From: Desulfobacula sp.
GTDB lineage: Bacteria > Desulfobacterota > Desulfobacteria > Desulfobacterales > Desulfobacteraceae
DNA length: 33,002 nucleotides
Assembly (NCBI GenBank): GCA_020048635.1
Contig: JAIFMF010000219.1
Coordinates: forward strand, 1-33,002
Direction of reading: 5' to 3'
Shown: one piece after another, positions 24,185-32,330 of the stretch
Layout: each line of letters opens with the position of its first letter
Position numbering within the stretch: the first letter of the stretch is position 1
Position numbers and translations under genes: made by a program
Notes under the pieces: generated by a model
The model's database searches: none
What the model was told of the DNA's origin: nothing
What the model saw: only the letters and a program-made list of their open reading frames with translations

Positions 24185-24781
24185 TTATAAACCATTGTCA
24201 GTCTTTGGCATGAATTCCTCAGCCTTAGGCCCTTCCGGACCCGGCTTTCCCATAGTCTTGTCTGAATTCAGGTCTATTTCCTTTAGCCGCCTGATCTGAT
24301 TTTGAAGCAGTTTTTTTTCATCTTCAAGGGCTTTTATTTTTAATGACAATGCAGCCAGTTTGGTGTTTTGAATTTCTGTTTTCTTTATTAATGATTTCTC
24401 TGAAACAGCCACTGCATCTATCTGTTTTTCATACAGCAGAATTTTCTGGTGAAGCGCCAGTTTTTTTTCTATATCACCCAGGATACGGGTCAGCAGAAGA
24501 GAGATGATCCGGGAAGTTTGAACATAATTGGATAAAATAACGTCATCGGTTTCAGGCATACGACTGTAATATTCCAGAATGCGCTGGCTTTCTCCGACAG
24601 CGGATGCGTAGTCCTCGTTTAATACAAAGGCCTGGGTCGCGGTCAGGTATTTTTTTTCGTCCGTATCGATTGATGCGGGCAGGGTGAAATGCCGGCAACC
24701 TGATAAAAACAGCCCGGCTACAAAGAAGCAGGTAATGTAAAAACCATTTTTGTGCCTTTTGAATACTGGCTTTGTGCCCAT
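24185..24781 (-). CDS. QseG-like lipoprotein between kinase and regulator
   Basis: A 198-aa predicted lipoprotein: signal ITCFFVAGLFLSGC with lipobox LSGC at Cys29. Amphipathic helices follow, and a strong coiled coil occupies about residues 125-170 (KLAALSLKIKALEDEKKLL). The C-terminus is Pro/Glu/Lys-rich. Sequence likeness to QseG is weak by eye; the position between a GlrK-like kinase and a GlrR-like regulator is the main argument. QseG interacts with its kinase in the envelope. The start overlaps the kinase 3' end by 64 bases in another frame; GGGGGAG sits five bases ahead of the only usable ATG. Confidence 0.82.
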   Translation of the reverse strand: MGTKPVFKRHKNGFYITCFFVAGLFLSGCRHFTLPASIDTDEKKYLTATQAFVLNEDYASAVGESQRILEYYSRMPETDDVILSNYVQTSRIISLLLTRILGDIEKKLALHQKILLYEKQIDAVAVSEKSLIKKTEIQNTKLAALSLKIKALEDEKKLLQNQIRRLKEIDLNSDKTMGKPGPEGPKAEEFMPKTDNGL

Positions 24782-26178
24782 ATGTCTCCCCCATGTGCCT
24801 TGATGATATATTTTGAAATTGAAAGTCCCAGTCCGGTTCCCATTCGGGTACCAAGGCCATTGTCAATTTGTTTGAATTTATAAAAAATCTTTTCAAGATG
24901 TTCAAGCTTAATTCCCGGACCGTTATCCTCAACCGACACCATCAGGTTTTTGAAGGAATCCGCGGGCAGGCAGCGAATGAGGACCTTACCCCTTTCCGGC
25001 GTGAATTTCAGGGCATTGCCGATCAGGTTGTCCAGAACTTCTATGATTCTGTCTTCGTCAATACATACATCCGGAAGATCCTGTGGGGGCGGAAAAAATT
25101 CCAGGGCAATTTTTTTTTGTTGCGCCAGGGGGGCCAGTTTCAGAACCGATTTACGGATAACATCGGGCATGCTGATGTTGATATAAGTGTATTCCATTTG
25201 GTTGGCTTCCATCTTGGAATAGTCAAGAATCCGCATGACCGAGTTTAAAAGCCGGTTGCACTCTTTGTGAATCAGGATGAACAGCTCCTTCTGCTTTTGA
25301 GGGTCATCCGCATAAAAACCCTTGGACAGCATGGCGGAGGCTTCTTTGATGGAAGCGATGGGGGTTCTGAGTTCGTGGGACACATGGCTGACAAAATCAG
25401 CTTTCAAGCCATCCAATTCTTTTAACCGCCGGCACATGGTATTAAAATGCAATGACAGGTCCTGGATTTCTTTTGGCCCCTTTATGGCTTGAATTTCCTC
25501 GAAATGTCCCTGGGAAATGTCCTTGGTTTTTTTTTGAAGGCGGTTGACGGATTTTGTAATGGACCGTGTGTTGAAAATGGTGATGATCCCCCCGAAAAAA
25601 ACGGTCAGCACGGTAATGAAGACCGTGACAACAAGAATCTGATGACTCATCCGGATGGACTGGTTTGTTTTAGCAGTAATAATATCCTGAGAAACGGCAA
25701 TAATTTTTTTCAGATGAACGGTTGTTACATTGAGATCAGGGTGATTTTCCTTTAAAAACAAATCCATATTATTTTTTTTTTCGGATTTAAGCTGTTCAGA
25801 TGTTTCTTCAAACCAGTCTATGTATCCATTCAAATCGGCAAGGGCGGCAGTCAGAATGGCGATCTGTTCATCCGTCTCCATAAGGTCTTTAAATTTTTCA
25901 AAATCTCTATTCAAAACCATTTTTACATCAAGAAACCGGTTATAATAATCAATATCTCCGGACACAAAATATTTTTCACCGAAATTGACAAGCAAGACAA
26001 GGGAATCCATGAGGCGATCCCCCACAATGATGCTTTCCTGGTTTTTGACCACAATTTCCCGGGTAAGCTTCCGAAGCCCGGTCAGATTGAAGATGACGGT
26101 GCTGCCAAGGATAAAAACAAGCAAAAGGATGATTATATTTCCGATCACCAGGCGTTTGAAGATGGTAAGTGGTATCAT
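24718..26178 (-). CDS. membrane histidine kinase, GlrK-like
   Basis: A 486-aa sensor kinase. A transmembrane helix near residues 10-32, a helical periplasmic domain (~33-185) and a second helix near 183-205 are followed by HAMP (NTRSITKSVNRLQKKTKDIS), HisKA with VSHVSHELRTPIASIKE, and a HATPase with DNLIGNALKFTPE, VEDNGPGI, IFYKFKQ and GTGLGLSISK. ATG 26178 (MIPLTIFKRL) follows a GGGAA sequence. It is the first gene of the three-gene operon and has its own sigma-70 promoter. The long helical sensor domain with a lipoprotein partner suggests an envelope signal (inference). Confidence 0.95.
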   Translation of the reverse strand: MIPLTIFKRLVIGNIIILLLVFILGSTVIFNLTGLRKLTREIVVKNQESIIVGDRLMDSLVLLVNFGEKYFVSGDIDYYNRFLDVKMVLNRDFEKFKDLMETDEQIAILTAALADLNGYIDWFEETSEQLKSEKKNNMDLFLKENHPDLNVTTVHLKKIIAVSQDIITAKTNQSIRMSHQILVVTVFITVLTVFFGGIITIFNTRSITKSVNRLQKKTKDISQGHFEEIQAIKGPKEIQDLSLHFNTMCRRLKELDGLKADFVSHVSHELRTPIASIKEASAMLSKGFYADDPQKQKELFILIHKECNRLLNSVMRILDYSKMEANQMEYTYINISMPDVIRKSVLKLAPLAQQKKIALEFFPPPQDLPDVCIDEDRIIEVLDNLIGNALKFTPERGKVLIRCLPADSFKNLMVSVEDNGPGIKLEHLEKIFYKFKQIDNGLGTRMGTGLGLSISKYIIKAHGGDIWAQSQYSKGTKMVFTLPASL

Positions 26179-26233
26179 ATGGTTATTCCCATGGTCCTGA
26201 TGAGATTGAAATTATGACTTATGCCACAAGCGT

Positions 26234-26262
26234 GGTATAGGAAGCGCCCGGTCTTTTGTCAA
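26234..26262 (-). promoter_or_regulatory. sigma-70 promoter of the GlrK-like operon
   Basis: On the minus strand TTGACA (26257-26262), a 17-base spacer and TATACC (26234-26239). Transcription would begin near 26228, about 50 bases before the kinase start. The -35 is consensus and the -10 matches four of six positions. Confidence 0.55.
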
Positions 26263-26359
26263 TAGGCGGATCAGAAAATCCGATCTGTTTTTTCATATCC
26301 TATTTCAAAATTTCCTGTTATATGAAACCGGATGAACCACTTCACAGGAGGAAGGACTT

Positions 26360-26863
26360 ATGCCTTATATACACAGGCTTGCCGACATTGAACTGAAGCA
26401 AAACAAATCTCCGATTTCCGATTTTTCATGGAAAACCAGCCTGCCGCTGGAGGAAATATCAAAATCAAAATATCTGCATTTTGATATCAAATCTTTATTT
26501 CCGGGAAAGTTTTCTTATCCCTACCATTTCCACCGGAATGCCGAAGAACTGTTTGTCATCCTGGAGGGAGAAGCTGTTTTGCGGTCGCCAAAAGGCTATC
26601 AGACCGTATCCAAAGGAGACATTATCTTTTTTGAAGAAGGCCCTGAAGGTGCCCATCAGTTTTACAATCACACAGATAGCCCCTTTGTCTATCTTGACCT
26701 GCGCACAAAAGCCAATGTGGATGTGTGTGAATACCCGGACTCAGGAAAAATCAACATTCTGCCTGCATTGGACATCTTCCTGAAAGACTCAAAGATCCCA
26801 TATTATACCGGAGAAGAAGGGGTCAAGGGAAAATGGCCGGAAGAACTATTCACAAAGAAATGA
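26360..26863 (+). CDS. cupin-domain protein
   Basis: A 167-aa single-domain cupin. The first metal motif is YHFHRNAEELFVILEG (His56, His58, Glu62/63) and the second includes GDIIFFEEGPEGAHQF (His99). Such proteins bind a divalent metal and act as dioxygenases, epimerases, isomerases or small-molecule sensors. There is no signal sequence. A strong AGGAGGA lies upstream of the ATG. It is monocistronic: the divergent kinase operon is on one side and a convergent kinase gene, 12 bases from its stop, on the other. The substrate is unknown. Confidence 0.88.
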   Translation: MPYIHRLADIELKQNKSPISDFSWKTSLPLEEISKSKYLHFDIKSLFPGKFSYPYHFHRNAEELFVILEGEAVLRSPKGYQTVSKGDIIFFEEGPEGAHQFYNHTDSPFVYLDLRTKANVDVCEYPDSGKINILPALDIFLKDSKIPYYTGEEGVKGKWPEELFTKK

Positions 26864-26875
26864 TGATTGCCGGTT

Positions 26876-28093
26876 TCAGCCGCAGGGAAGCTTGATGGTA
26901 AAAATGGTGCCCTGGCCCGGAGCGGAGTCCACCGTCATCTTGCCGTTATGATCTTCCACAATGATGAAATAGGAAACGGACAGACCGAGCCCTGTTCCCT
27001 GACCCGGCGGCTTGGTGGTAAAAAAGGGTTCAAAGATTCTTTTTTGGGTCTGTGCATCCATGCCCGGACCATTGTCGGCGATGGACAGTACGACGTAACC
27101 CGGTTCCGAGGTGAGGGTAAAGACCAGTTCGGGACGCTCCGGCAGGGCTTCAGGATTGTCGTACAAGGCCTGGGCAGCATTTTTTAAAATATTCAGAATC
27201 ACCTGCTGTATTTTGCTTTCTTCGCACAACGCCTTGGGAATATCGGCCCCATACCGCTTTGAAATTTTGATTTTTTTAAAATCATAGTCTTTTTTAAGGT
27301 CATAATCGCTGTACGCCAGTTCCAGGGTTTTGTCCAGAATGTCCAACAGATTGCAGGGTAATTTTCGGGATGTGCTTTTATGGACAAACGACAGCATGTT
27401 CCGGACAATTGCGGTTGCGCGCGTTCCTGCATCATATGCGGATTCCAGTTGTTTGACGATCTTTCGATCCTCCATGAACGCTTTGATGGCGGCAAAATCT
27501 GTTCCGGCTTTCCGGGCAGCCTCTTCATTTACTGGAATATCTTTGGTGAGCCTGTTGATCACCACCTGGAGGTTCTGAAGGATTCCGGCCAGGGGATTGT
27601 TGATTTCATGGGCCATTCCCGCTGCAAGTCCTCCGATGGACATCATTTTTTCAGAGTGGATGATCATCTCTTCAGCCTTTTTCCCGGCGGTGATATCAAC
27701 CATTTCAACAATCATGTACAACGGTTTCTGATTCTCGTCTTTCAGCATGGAAACCGTTGTATTGGCCCAGACTACCCGCCCGTCTTTGGCAATATATCGC
27801 TTTTCAATGGTAAAGGCGTCGTTTTTGCATTTCCCGGCCATGAGCGCCCTGACGTTGTGTTTGCTTAATTCAAGATCATCGGGATGGGTAAAATCAATTG
27901 CCCGCTTACCGATAATCTCGTCAGAGGAATAGCCCAGGATTTCACACATTTTTGGATTCACCCGGAAAAAAGGACCGGATGCAAAAGACAAGGATTTGCC
28001 GACGGCAGACGAATCAAAGGCCAGGCGAAATTTTTTCTCGCTCTCAGCCAAAGCATCCTGTAATTCCTCTTTATCCAGATCCGGAATATCCAT
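26876..28093 (-). CDS. soluble PAS histidine kinase (orphan)
   Basis: A ~405-aa kinase without membrane segments. The PAS domain covers about residues 15-140 (FFRVNPKMCEILGYSSDEIIG, VEMVDITAGKKAEE). The HisKA box is GLAAGMAHEINNPLAGILQN. The ATPase domain shows NILKNAAQAL, IADNGPGMD, IFEPFFTTKPPGQ and GTGLGLSVS. ATG 28093 has AAAAAGG eight bases upstream and is preferred to the TTG at 28099. No response regulator is adjacent, so it may phosphorylate a regulator elsewhere, possibly one of the two sigma-54 regulators in this window (speculation). A near-consensus promoter drives it. Confidence 0.93.
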   Translation of the reverse strand: MDIPDLDKEELQDALAESEKKFRLAFDSSAVGKSLSFASGPFFRVNPKMCEILGYSSDEIIGKRAIDFTHPDDLELSKHNVRALMAGKCKNDAFTIEKRYIAKDGRVVWANTTVSMLKDENQKPLYMIVEMVDITAGKKAEEMIIHSEKMMSIGGLAAGMAHEINNPLAGILQNLQVVINRLTKDIPVNEEAARKAGTDFAAIKAFMEDRKIVKQLESAYDAGTRATAIVRNMLSFVHKSTSRKLPCNLLDILDKTLELAYSDYDLKKDYDFKKIKISKRYGADIPKALCEESKIQQVILNILKNAAQALYDNPEALPERPELVFTLTSEPGYVVLSIADNGPGMDAQTQKRIFEPFFTTKPPGQGTGLGLSVSYFIIVEDHNGKMTVDSAPGQGTIFTIKLPCG

Positions 28094-28130
28094 GGGCAAG
28101 CCTTTTTAAATTTTGACAGGCATAATTGCC

Positions 28131-28159
28131 ACTATAAATAAAGGCTCTAACCCTGTCAA
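28131..28159 (-). promoter_or_regulatory. near-consensus sigma-70 promoter of the PAS kinase
   Basis: On the minus strand TTGACA (28154-28159), a 17-base spacer and TATAGT (28131-28136). Transcription would begin near 28125, leaving a leader of about 32 bases before ATG 28093. It lies just beyond the dnaK terminator. Confidence 0.7.
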
Positions 28160-28175
28160 CCGGAATTGTCGTTAC

Positions 28176-28218
28176 AAAAAAATCCCGGAGCCGGTACAAA
28201 TTTAATACCTGCTCCGGG
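28176..28218 (-). terminator. intrinsic terminator of dnaK
   Basis: On the minus strand CCCGGAGC and GCTCCGGG form an 8-bp GC-rich stem, extended inside by GGTA/TACC across one mismatch, and are followed at once by seven T (28176-28182). It starts about 28 bases after the dnaK stop. This is a textbook rho-independent terminator and separates dnaK from the kinase gene behind it. Confidence 0.9.
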
Positions 28219-28246
28219 AAGGGGTTAATGGATTAAGATATGATGC

Positions 28247-30151
28247 TTATGCGACTTCGGAAAACTCGGCATCCACGACATCCTCATCTTTGGGCGTTGC
28301 CCCTGACCCGCCCTGACGGTTGGGTTGGCCTGCATTTCCAGACGAATCTGTTTTGTTAACCATGGCCTCACTCAAGGTATGGAGGGCCTGAGTCAGCTCC
28401 TCAGTCAGTTTTTTCATCCGGGGGAGCTCATCCTGTTTTACCGCCTGTTTCAGATCGCTGATCAAGCCTTCCACCTTATGGATGGAAGCGGGGTCCATTC
28501 CAGCCCCGGATTCCTTGATCATTTTTTCAGCGCGGTACATCAGGGCGTCGGCATCGTTGCGGGCCATGACCTTTTCCTTTTTCTGTTTATCTTCATCCGC
28601 ATGGAGCTCGGCTTCCCGGATCAGAGATTCAATGTCGGATTTGGACAGACCGGATGAAGCCGTGATCCTTATGGACTGGGCCTTTCCCGTGGCCTTGTCT
28701 TTGGCCGATACAGTGACGATGCCGTTGGCATCAATGTCAAAGGCAACCTCGATCTGGGGCAGGCCTCTGGGTGCCGGTGCAATGTCGGTCAGTTCAAACC
28801 GCCCCAGGGTCTTGTTGTCCCCTGCCATTTCCCGTTCCCCTTGCAGAACGTGGATGCTCACGGCAGGCTGATTGTCATCGGCTGTTGAAAACACTTCACT
28901 TTTATGAGTGGGGATGGTGGTATTTTTTTCAATGAGCTTTGTCATGACCCCGCCCAGGGTTTCAATGCCAAGAGACAGCGGGGTAACATCGAGAAGCAGC
29001 ACATCCTTTAAATCCCCTTTCAGAATGCCGCCCTGGATGGCGGCGCCAAAGGCCACCACTTCATCCGGGTTCACGCCTTTATCCGGTTCCTGCCCGAAGA
29101 TTTTCTTCACCAGATCCTGGACCGCAGGCATTCTTGTCATACCGCCCACCAGGAGAACCCGCGCAATATCGGAAAATTTCATCCCGGCATCCTGAACAGC
29201 CGTGACGCAGGGTTTTTCAAGCCTTGCCATGAGATCCGACACCAGGGATTCCAGTTTGGCCCGGGTCAGTTTGATATTCAGGTGTTTGGGCCCGCTGGCA
29301 TCTGCCGTGATAAACGGCAGGTTGATATCGGTTTCCATGGAAGCGGAAAGCTCCTGTTTTGCCTTTTCCGCTGCTTCCTTCAGGCGTTGCAGGGCCATGG
29401 TATCGTTTCTCAGATCAATGCCCTGGTCTTTTTTAAATTCAGCAGCCAGAAAGTCCAGGATCCGCAGATCAAAATCCTCTCCGCCCAGATGAGTGTCCCC
29501 GTTGGTGGATTTGACCTCAAATACCCCGTCCCCGATTTCAAGGATGGAGATATCAAAGGTGCCGCCGCCAAGGTCAAACACGGCAATCTTTTCCTCTTTC
29601 TTTTTGTCCAGCCCATAGGCAAGAGCTGCGGCCGTGGGTTCATTGATGATCCTCAGGACATTAAGGCCTGCAATCCTGCCCGCATCCTTGGTGGCCTGGC
29701 GCTGACTGTCATCAAAATAGGCCGGGACCGTAATGACGGCATCCGTGACCGTTTCACCCAGAAAATCCTCGGCTGTTTTTTTCAAATTGGCCAGGATAAA
29801 GGACGAGATCTCGGCCGGGGTGTGGTAACTGTTTTGCAGCTTGATCTTTACGCCGTTGTTGGACGCCTTTTCAATCTTGTACGGCAGATTGGCAATGTCC
29901 TTTTGCACTTCAGGGGAATCATAGGGTCGCCCGATGAGGCGCTTGACTCCGAAAATGGTATTTTCCGCATTGGTCACGGCCTGGCGTTTGGCAATCTGCC
30001 CGATGAGGCGCTCTCCGGTTTTTGTCGTGGCCACGATGGACGGCGTGGTGCGCCCCCCTTCAGCATTGGTGATCACGACGGGTTTGTCGTTTTCAAGTAT
30101 GGATACACAGGAATTTGTAGTTCCGAGATCAATCCCGATAATTTTACTCAT
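28247..30151 (-). CDS. dnaK: chaperone DnaK (Hsp70)
   Basis: A 634-aa ATP-driven chaperone of usual length. Nucleotide-binding motifs are [17 protein letters not shown], the [17 protein letters not shown] stretch, [31 protein letters not shown] and [13 protein letters not shown]. The substrate domain ([37 protein letters not shown]) and a lid with a [13 protein letters not shown] tail follow. CGGAGG precedes the ATG. It is monocistronic, with its own promoter region and terminator; neither grpE nor dnaJ lies beside it here. It may be the main DnaK placed apart from its partners or an additional paralogue. Confidence 0.97.
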   Translation of the reverse strand: MSKIIGIDLGTTNSCVSILENDKPVVITNAEGGRTTPSIVATTKTGERLIGQIAKRQAVTNAENTIFGVKRLIGRPYDSPEVQKDIANLPYKIEKASNNGVKIKLQNSYHTPAEISSFILANLKKTAEDFLGETVTDAVITVPAYFDDSQRQATKDAGRIAGLNVLRIINEPTAAALAYGLDKKKEEKIAVFDLGGGTFDISILEIGDGVFEVKSTNGDTHLGGEDFDLRILDFLAAEFKKDQGIDLRNDTMALQRLKEAAEKAKQELSASMETDINLPFITADASGPKHLNIKLTRAKLESLVSDLMARLEKPCVTAVQDAGMKFSDIARVLLVGGMTRMPAVQDLVKKIFGQEPDKGVNPDEVVAFGAAIQGGILKGDLKDVLLLDVTPLSLGIETLGGVMTKLIEKNTTIPTHKSEVFSTADDNQPAVSIHVLQGEREMAGDNKTLGRFELTDIAPAPRGLPQIEVAFDIDANGIVTVSAKDKATGKAQSIRITASSGLSKSDIESLIREAELHADEDKQKKEKVMARNDADALMYRAEKMIKESGAGMDPASIHKVEGLISDLKQAVKQDELPRMKKLTEELTQALHTLSEAMVNKTDSSGNAGQPNRQGGSGATPKDEDVVDAEFSEVA

Positions 30152-30185
30152 GGTAGTCCTCCGTTTTATTAGGGTGTAAACAAAT

Positions 30186-30237
30186 GTTTATGTTGTTTTC
30201 GACAGACTCAAGTTATGACACAATAACTTCATGTCAA
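30186..30237 (-). promoter_or_regulatory. dnaK promoter region (sigma-70-like and sigma-32-like candidates)
   Basis: Minus strand: TTGACA (30232-30237), a 16-base spacer and TAACTT (30210-30215) form a vegetative-type promoter. CTTGAG (30207-30212), a 14-base spacer and CATAAAC (30186-30192) resemble a heat-shock promoter, less well at the -10. TGACA/TGTCA arms flank the first. No CIRCE element (TTAGCACTC-N9-GAGTGCTAA) is seen. Confidence 0.4.
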
Positions 30238-30408
30238 TAAAATTATATGATTATTTTTATAAATTTATAAAAAGTAATGGAAAAATCACCTGCGCAAAAG
30301 AAGGTTATTCATGTCTGGCATGAAACTTGAATACAATTTGTGGATAAAGATGGTAAAAATAATGCGATGCCATCAGCAACACTTTTTTTATATATGGGGA
30401 GAATAGAC

Positions 30409-31122
30409 GTGAAAAACTTAATTTTTAAAGCTGTTATTCTGGTGTTAATACTTGTATCGCCTATTCCAGGCATGGCAAATGGCAGTATGGAAGTCGGCGT
30501 GAGTCTTCCTATGCCCCCAGTCCTCGTATTTGACGGACCTCCACATATGGTCGTCATACCTGATACCTATGTCTATGTCGTTTCTGATAGTGATGAAGAC
30601 ATTTTTTTCTACGGTGGCTGGTGGTGGCGCCCGTGGCAGGGGCGATGGTATCGTTCCCATGATTATCGTTCAGGTTGGAGCCACCATCCGGATGTCCCCT
30701 CTTTTTACAGGGATGTGCCAGCGGGTTGGCGGAATGACTATAGCCGGAATCGTTGGAAAGGGCGTCAATGGGAACACCGTCCCATCCCCCATGAACAGGT
30801 TGAAAAGAATTGGAATAGGTGGGAAAAGGACAGGCACTGGGAGAAAGAAAATCACTGGGGTGTCCATGACGTGAGGCCTGAAGCAGGCCCCCGGCAACAA
30901 AACGACAGAGACCTGCAACAGGATGCGCGAGACCGACAACGATTAGGCAATGACTACCGAGAAAATAACCAGGAACAGCAACCAGATGATCGACGAGAAC
31001 GACGACAACCCAGGGATGCGGTTGAACAGAATCAACCCCAACCTCACCAGCCCCAACACCCTAATAGACCTCAACAAAGAGATCAGGATAGAAGGAATAG
31101 ACAAAAAGACGATAGAAATTAG
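30409..31122 (+). CDS. secreted aromatic-rich protein with RDNQ-rich tail
   Basis: A 237-aa exported protein. It starts at GTG 30409, six bases after GGGGAGA, with a clear Sec signal (MKNLIFKAVILVLILVSPIP, cleavage near GMANG). A short conserved-looking core follows (VLVFDGPPHMVVIPDTYVYV, FFYGGWWWRPWQGRWYRSHD), dense in Trp and Tyr. From about residue 140 the protein is rich in Trp, Arg, Asp and His, and it ends in a low-complexity Gln/Arg/Asp/Asn/Pro tail. Similar Tyr/Trp-rich periplasmic proteins occur in deltaproteobacteria, but I know no function. The charged tail may be disordered and bind metal or polyanions (speculation). Confidence 0.82.
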   Translation: MKNLIFKAVILVLILVSPIPGMANGSMEVGVSLPMPPVLVFDGPPHMVVIPDTYVYVVSDSDEDIFFYGGWWWRPWQGRWYRSHDYRSGWSHHPDVPSFYRDVPAGWRNDYSRNRWKGRQWEHRPIPHEQVEKNWNRWEKDRHWEKENHWGVHDVRPEAGPRQQNDRDLQQDARDRQRLGNDYRENNQEQQPDDRRERRQPRDAVEQNQPQPHQPQHPNRPQQRDQDRRNRQKDDRN

Positions 31123-31133
31123 ATAGGGAGTCT

Positions 31134-31168
31134 CCTGATGACCATCGAGAACAAGAATGGTCATCAGG
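31134..31168. terminator. hairpin between convergent genes, probable bidirectional terminator
   Basis: CCTGATGACCAT (31134-31145) and ATGGTCATCAGG (31157-31168) form a perfect 12-bp stem with an 11-base loop. It fills the 58-base gap between the secreted-protein gene and the convergent synthetase gene. The plus side is followed by AT-rich DNA with TTTT but no long T-run. Confidence 0.65.
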
Positions 31169-31180
31169 GACCCATAAATT

Positions 31181-32260
31181 TTATTTCACGGTTTTTGCCT
31201 TCCATTTCAGGATCGATATTAATCCTTGCTTTGCAACCCTCCTGCCTTGAACATCATCAGACAAGGCAAAATTCAAGGCATTGATGGCATCAAGGTTTCT
31301 TTTGGCGTCATCTGTAAATGCTTCCCGATTGAGAATGCTGCGAAAAATAGTTTTGAATTCCAAAAGTCTTTCTTTTGTGAAAAGTTTCTGGAAAATAATC
31401 TGTGGCTGACCCGGATGCCCGGATTCATCAAGTCGTTTCAAAATATAGGTGAGCGTTCTCACAGTGGGTTTAAATCCAAAAGCTTTTTCCATTGCGGTTG
31501 AAAAGGATTCTGGGATGGCAGCTTGAACCGGTTCTTGTACTTTCCGGGCCGTCCCTAACTGGTAAGCCTCTGTCTGCCGGCACAGATGCTCTGCCTGGAG
31601 AGCGGCGGCCTGAAGGTAGGCACTTAAATTGTAGAAGCCCGTATGGATATAATCCGGGAGTGTAACCCCGCTCCTGCTGAATACATATCGATATTTATGA
31701 TCGATTTCACCCCATGCCTCCTCAAGAATCGTCCGCAATTGAAGTTCTGTCTGGAGACCTTTCAGCTCATCCGGGGCATCTGCATTTTCGCCCAGCGCCA
31801 CCTGGTAATGAATGGATGAGTATCCGCTGTAACGAAGGTTAAGTCCCTCTGGAATCTTTTCACCCGGATCAACCGGCAGAATAAATGATCTTTTTTGATC
31901 CGGCTTCCGGATGAATCGCAGGATTTTTTCATCGGCCAGAAGTTCAAGATAGGCCTTGATGATATTGATATCTGAAAGTCTGAGACAGATCATGCGGATC
32001 CCCAGCAAATCCCCAATTCTGTCCTGGAAATTTTTTCGGGTAATGGGCGCCTCATTCTCCCGGATTTGTTTATTTTCCTCGTCTATTTTTTCGATGAGCC
32101 TGGCTTTGTCTTTAATGCGATACAGGATGGTATGAAGGCTTTCCCTGGGTGATGCAGGATCATCATTAATCATACGGATCATATACTCTGCCAGTTTTTC
32201 ATATTTTCGTCTGTCTTTTAAAAATGAGAGCAGTATGGCTTCTTTCTGACGTTTCCGCAT
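31181..32260 (-). CDS. RelA/SpoT-domain (p)ppGpp synthetase-like protein
   Basis: A 359-aa protein. The RelA/SpoT nucleotidyltransferase domain covers roughly residues 40-215: YRIKDKARLIEKI, RIGDLLGIRMICLRLSDI, the YSGYSSIHYQVAL loop and TELQLRTILEEAWGEIDHKY with the catalytic-type Glu. No HD hydrolase, TGS or ACT domain is present, so it is a synthetase-only protein. It carries an extra C-terminal helical region of ~145 residues, longer than typical small alarmone synthetases. AAGGAGA precedes the ATG. dapB lies 70 bases upstream on the same strand. The role in stress signalling is inferred from the family. Confidence 0.87.
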   Translation of the reverse strand: MRKRQKEAILLSFLKDRRKYEKLAEYMIRMINDDPASPRESLHTILYRIKDKARLIEKIDEENKQIRENEAPITRKNFQDRIGDLLGIRMICLRLSDINIIKAYLELLADEKILRFIRKPDQKRSFILPVDPGEKIPEGLNLRYSGYSSIHYQVALGENADAPDELKGLQTELQLRTILEEAWGEIDHKYRYVFSRSGVTLPDYIHTGFYNLSAYLQAAALQAEHLCRQTEAYQLGTARKVQEPVQAAIPESFSTAMEKAFGFKPTVRTLTYILKRLDESGHPGQPQIIFQKLFTKERLLEFKTIFRSILNREAFTDDAKRNLDAINALNFALSDDVQGRRVAKQGLISILKWKAKTVK

Positions 32261-32330
32261 ATGGCCCGTCTCCTTAAAGAAAGTTTAATATGGAAAATGA
32301 GTGTGCGGCTGCCTGAACGATCACCACCCT

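Noticed and set aside
26267..26282. CGGAT/ATCCG inverted repeat as a terminator
   Set aside because: It lies between divergent promoters, the stem is only 5 bp and there is no U-tract; it may be an operator but the support is too thin.
29282..30172. 296-codon plus-strand frame antisense to dnaK
   Set aside because: Fully covered by the well-conserved dnaK coding strand; no ribosome-binding site and no family likeness.
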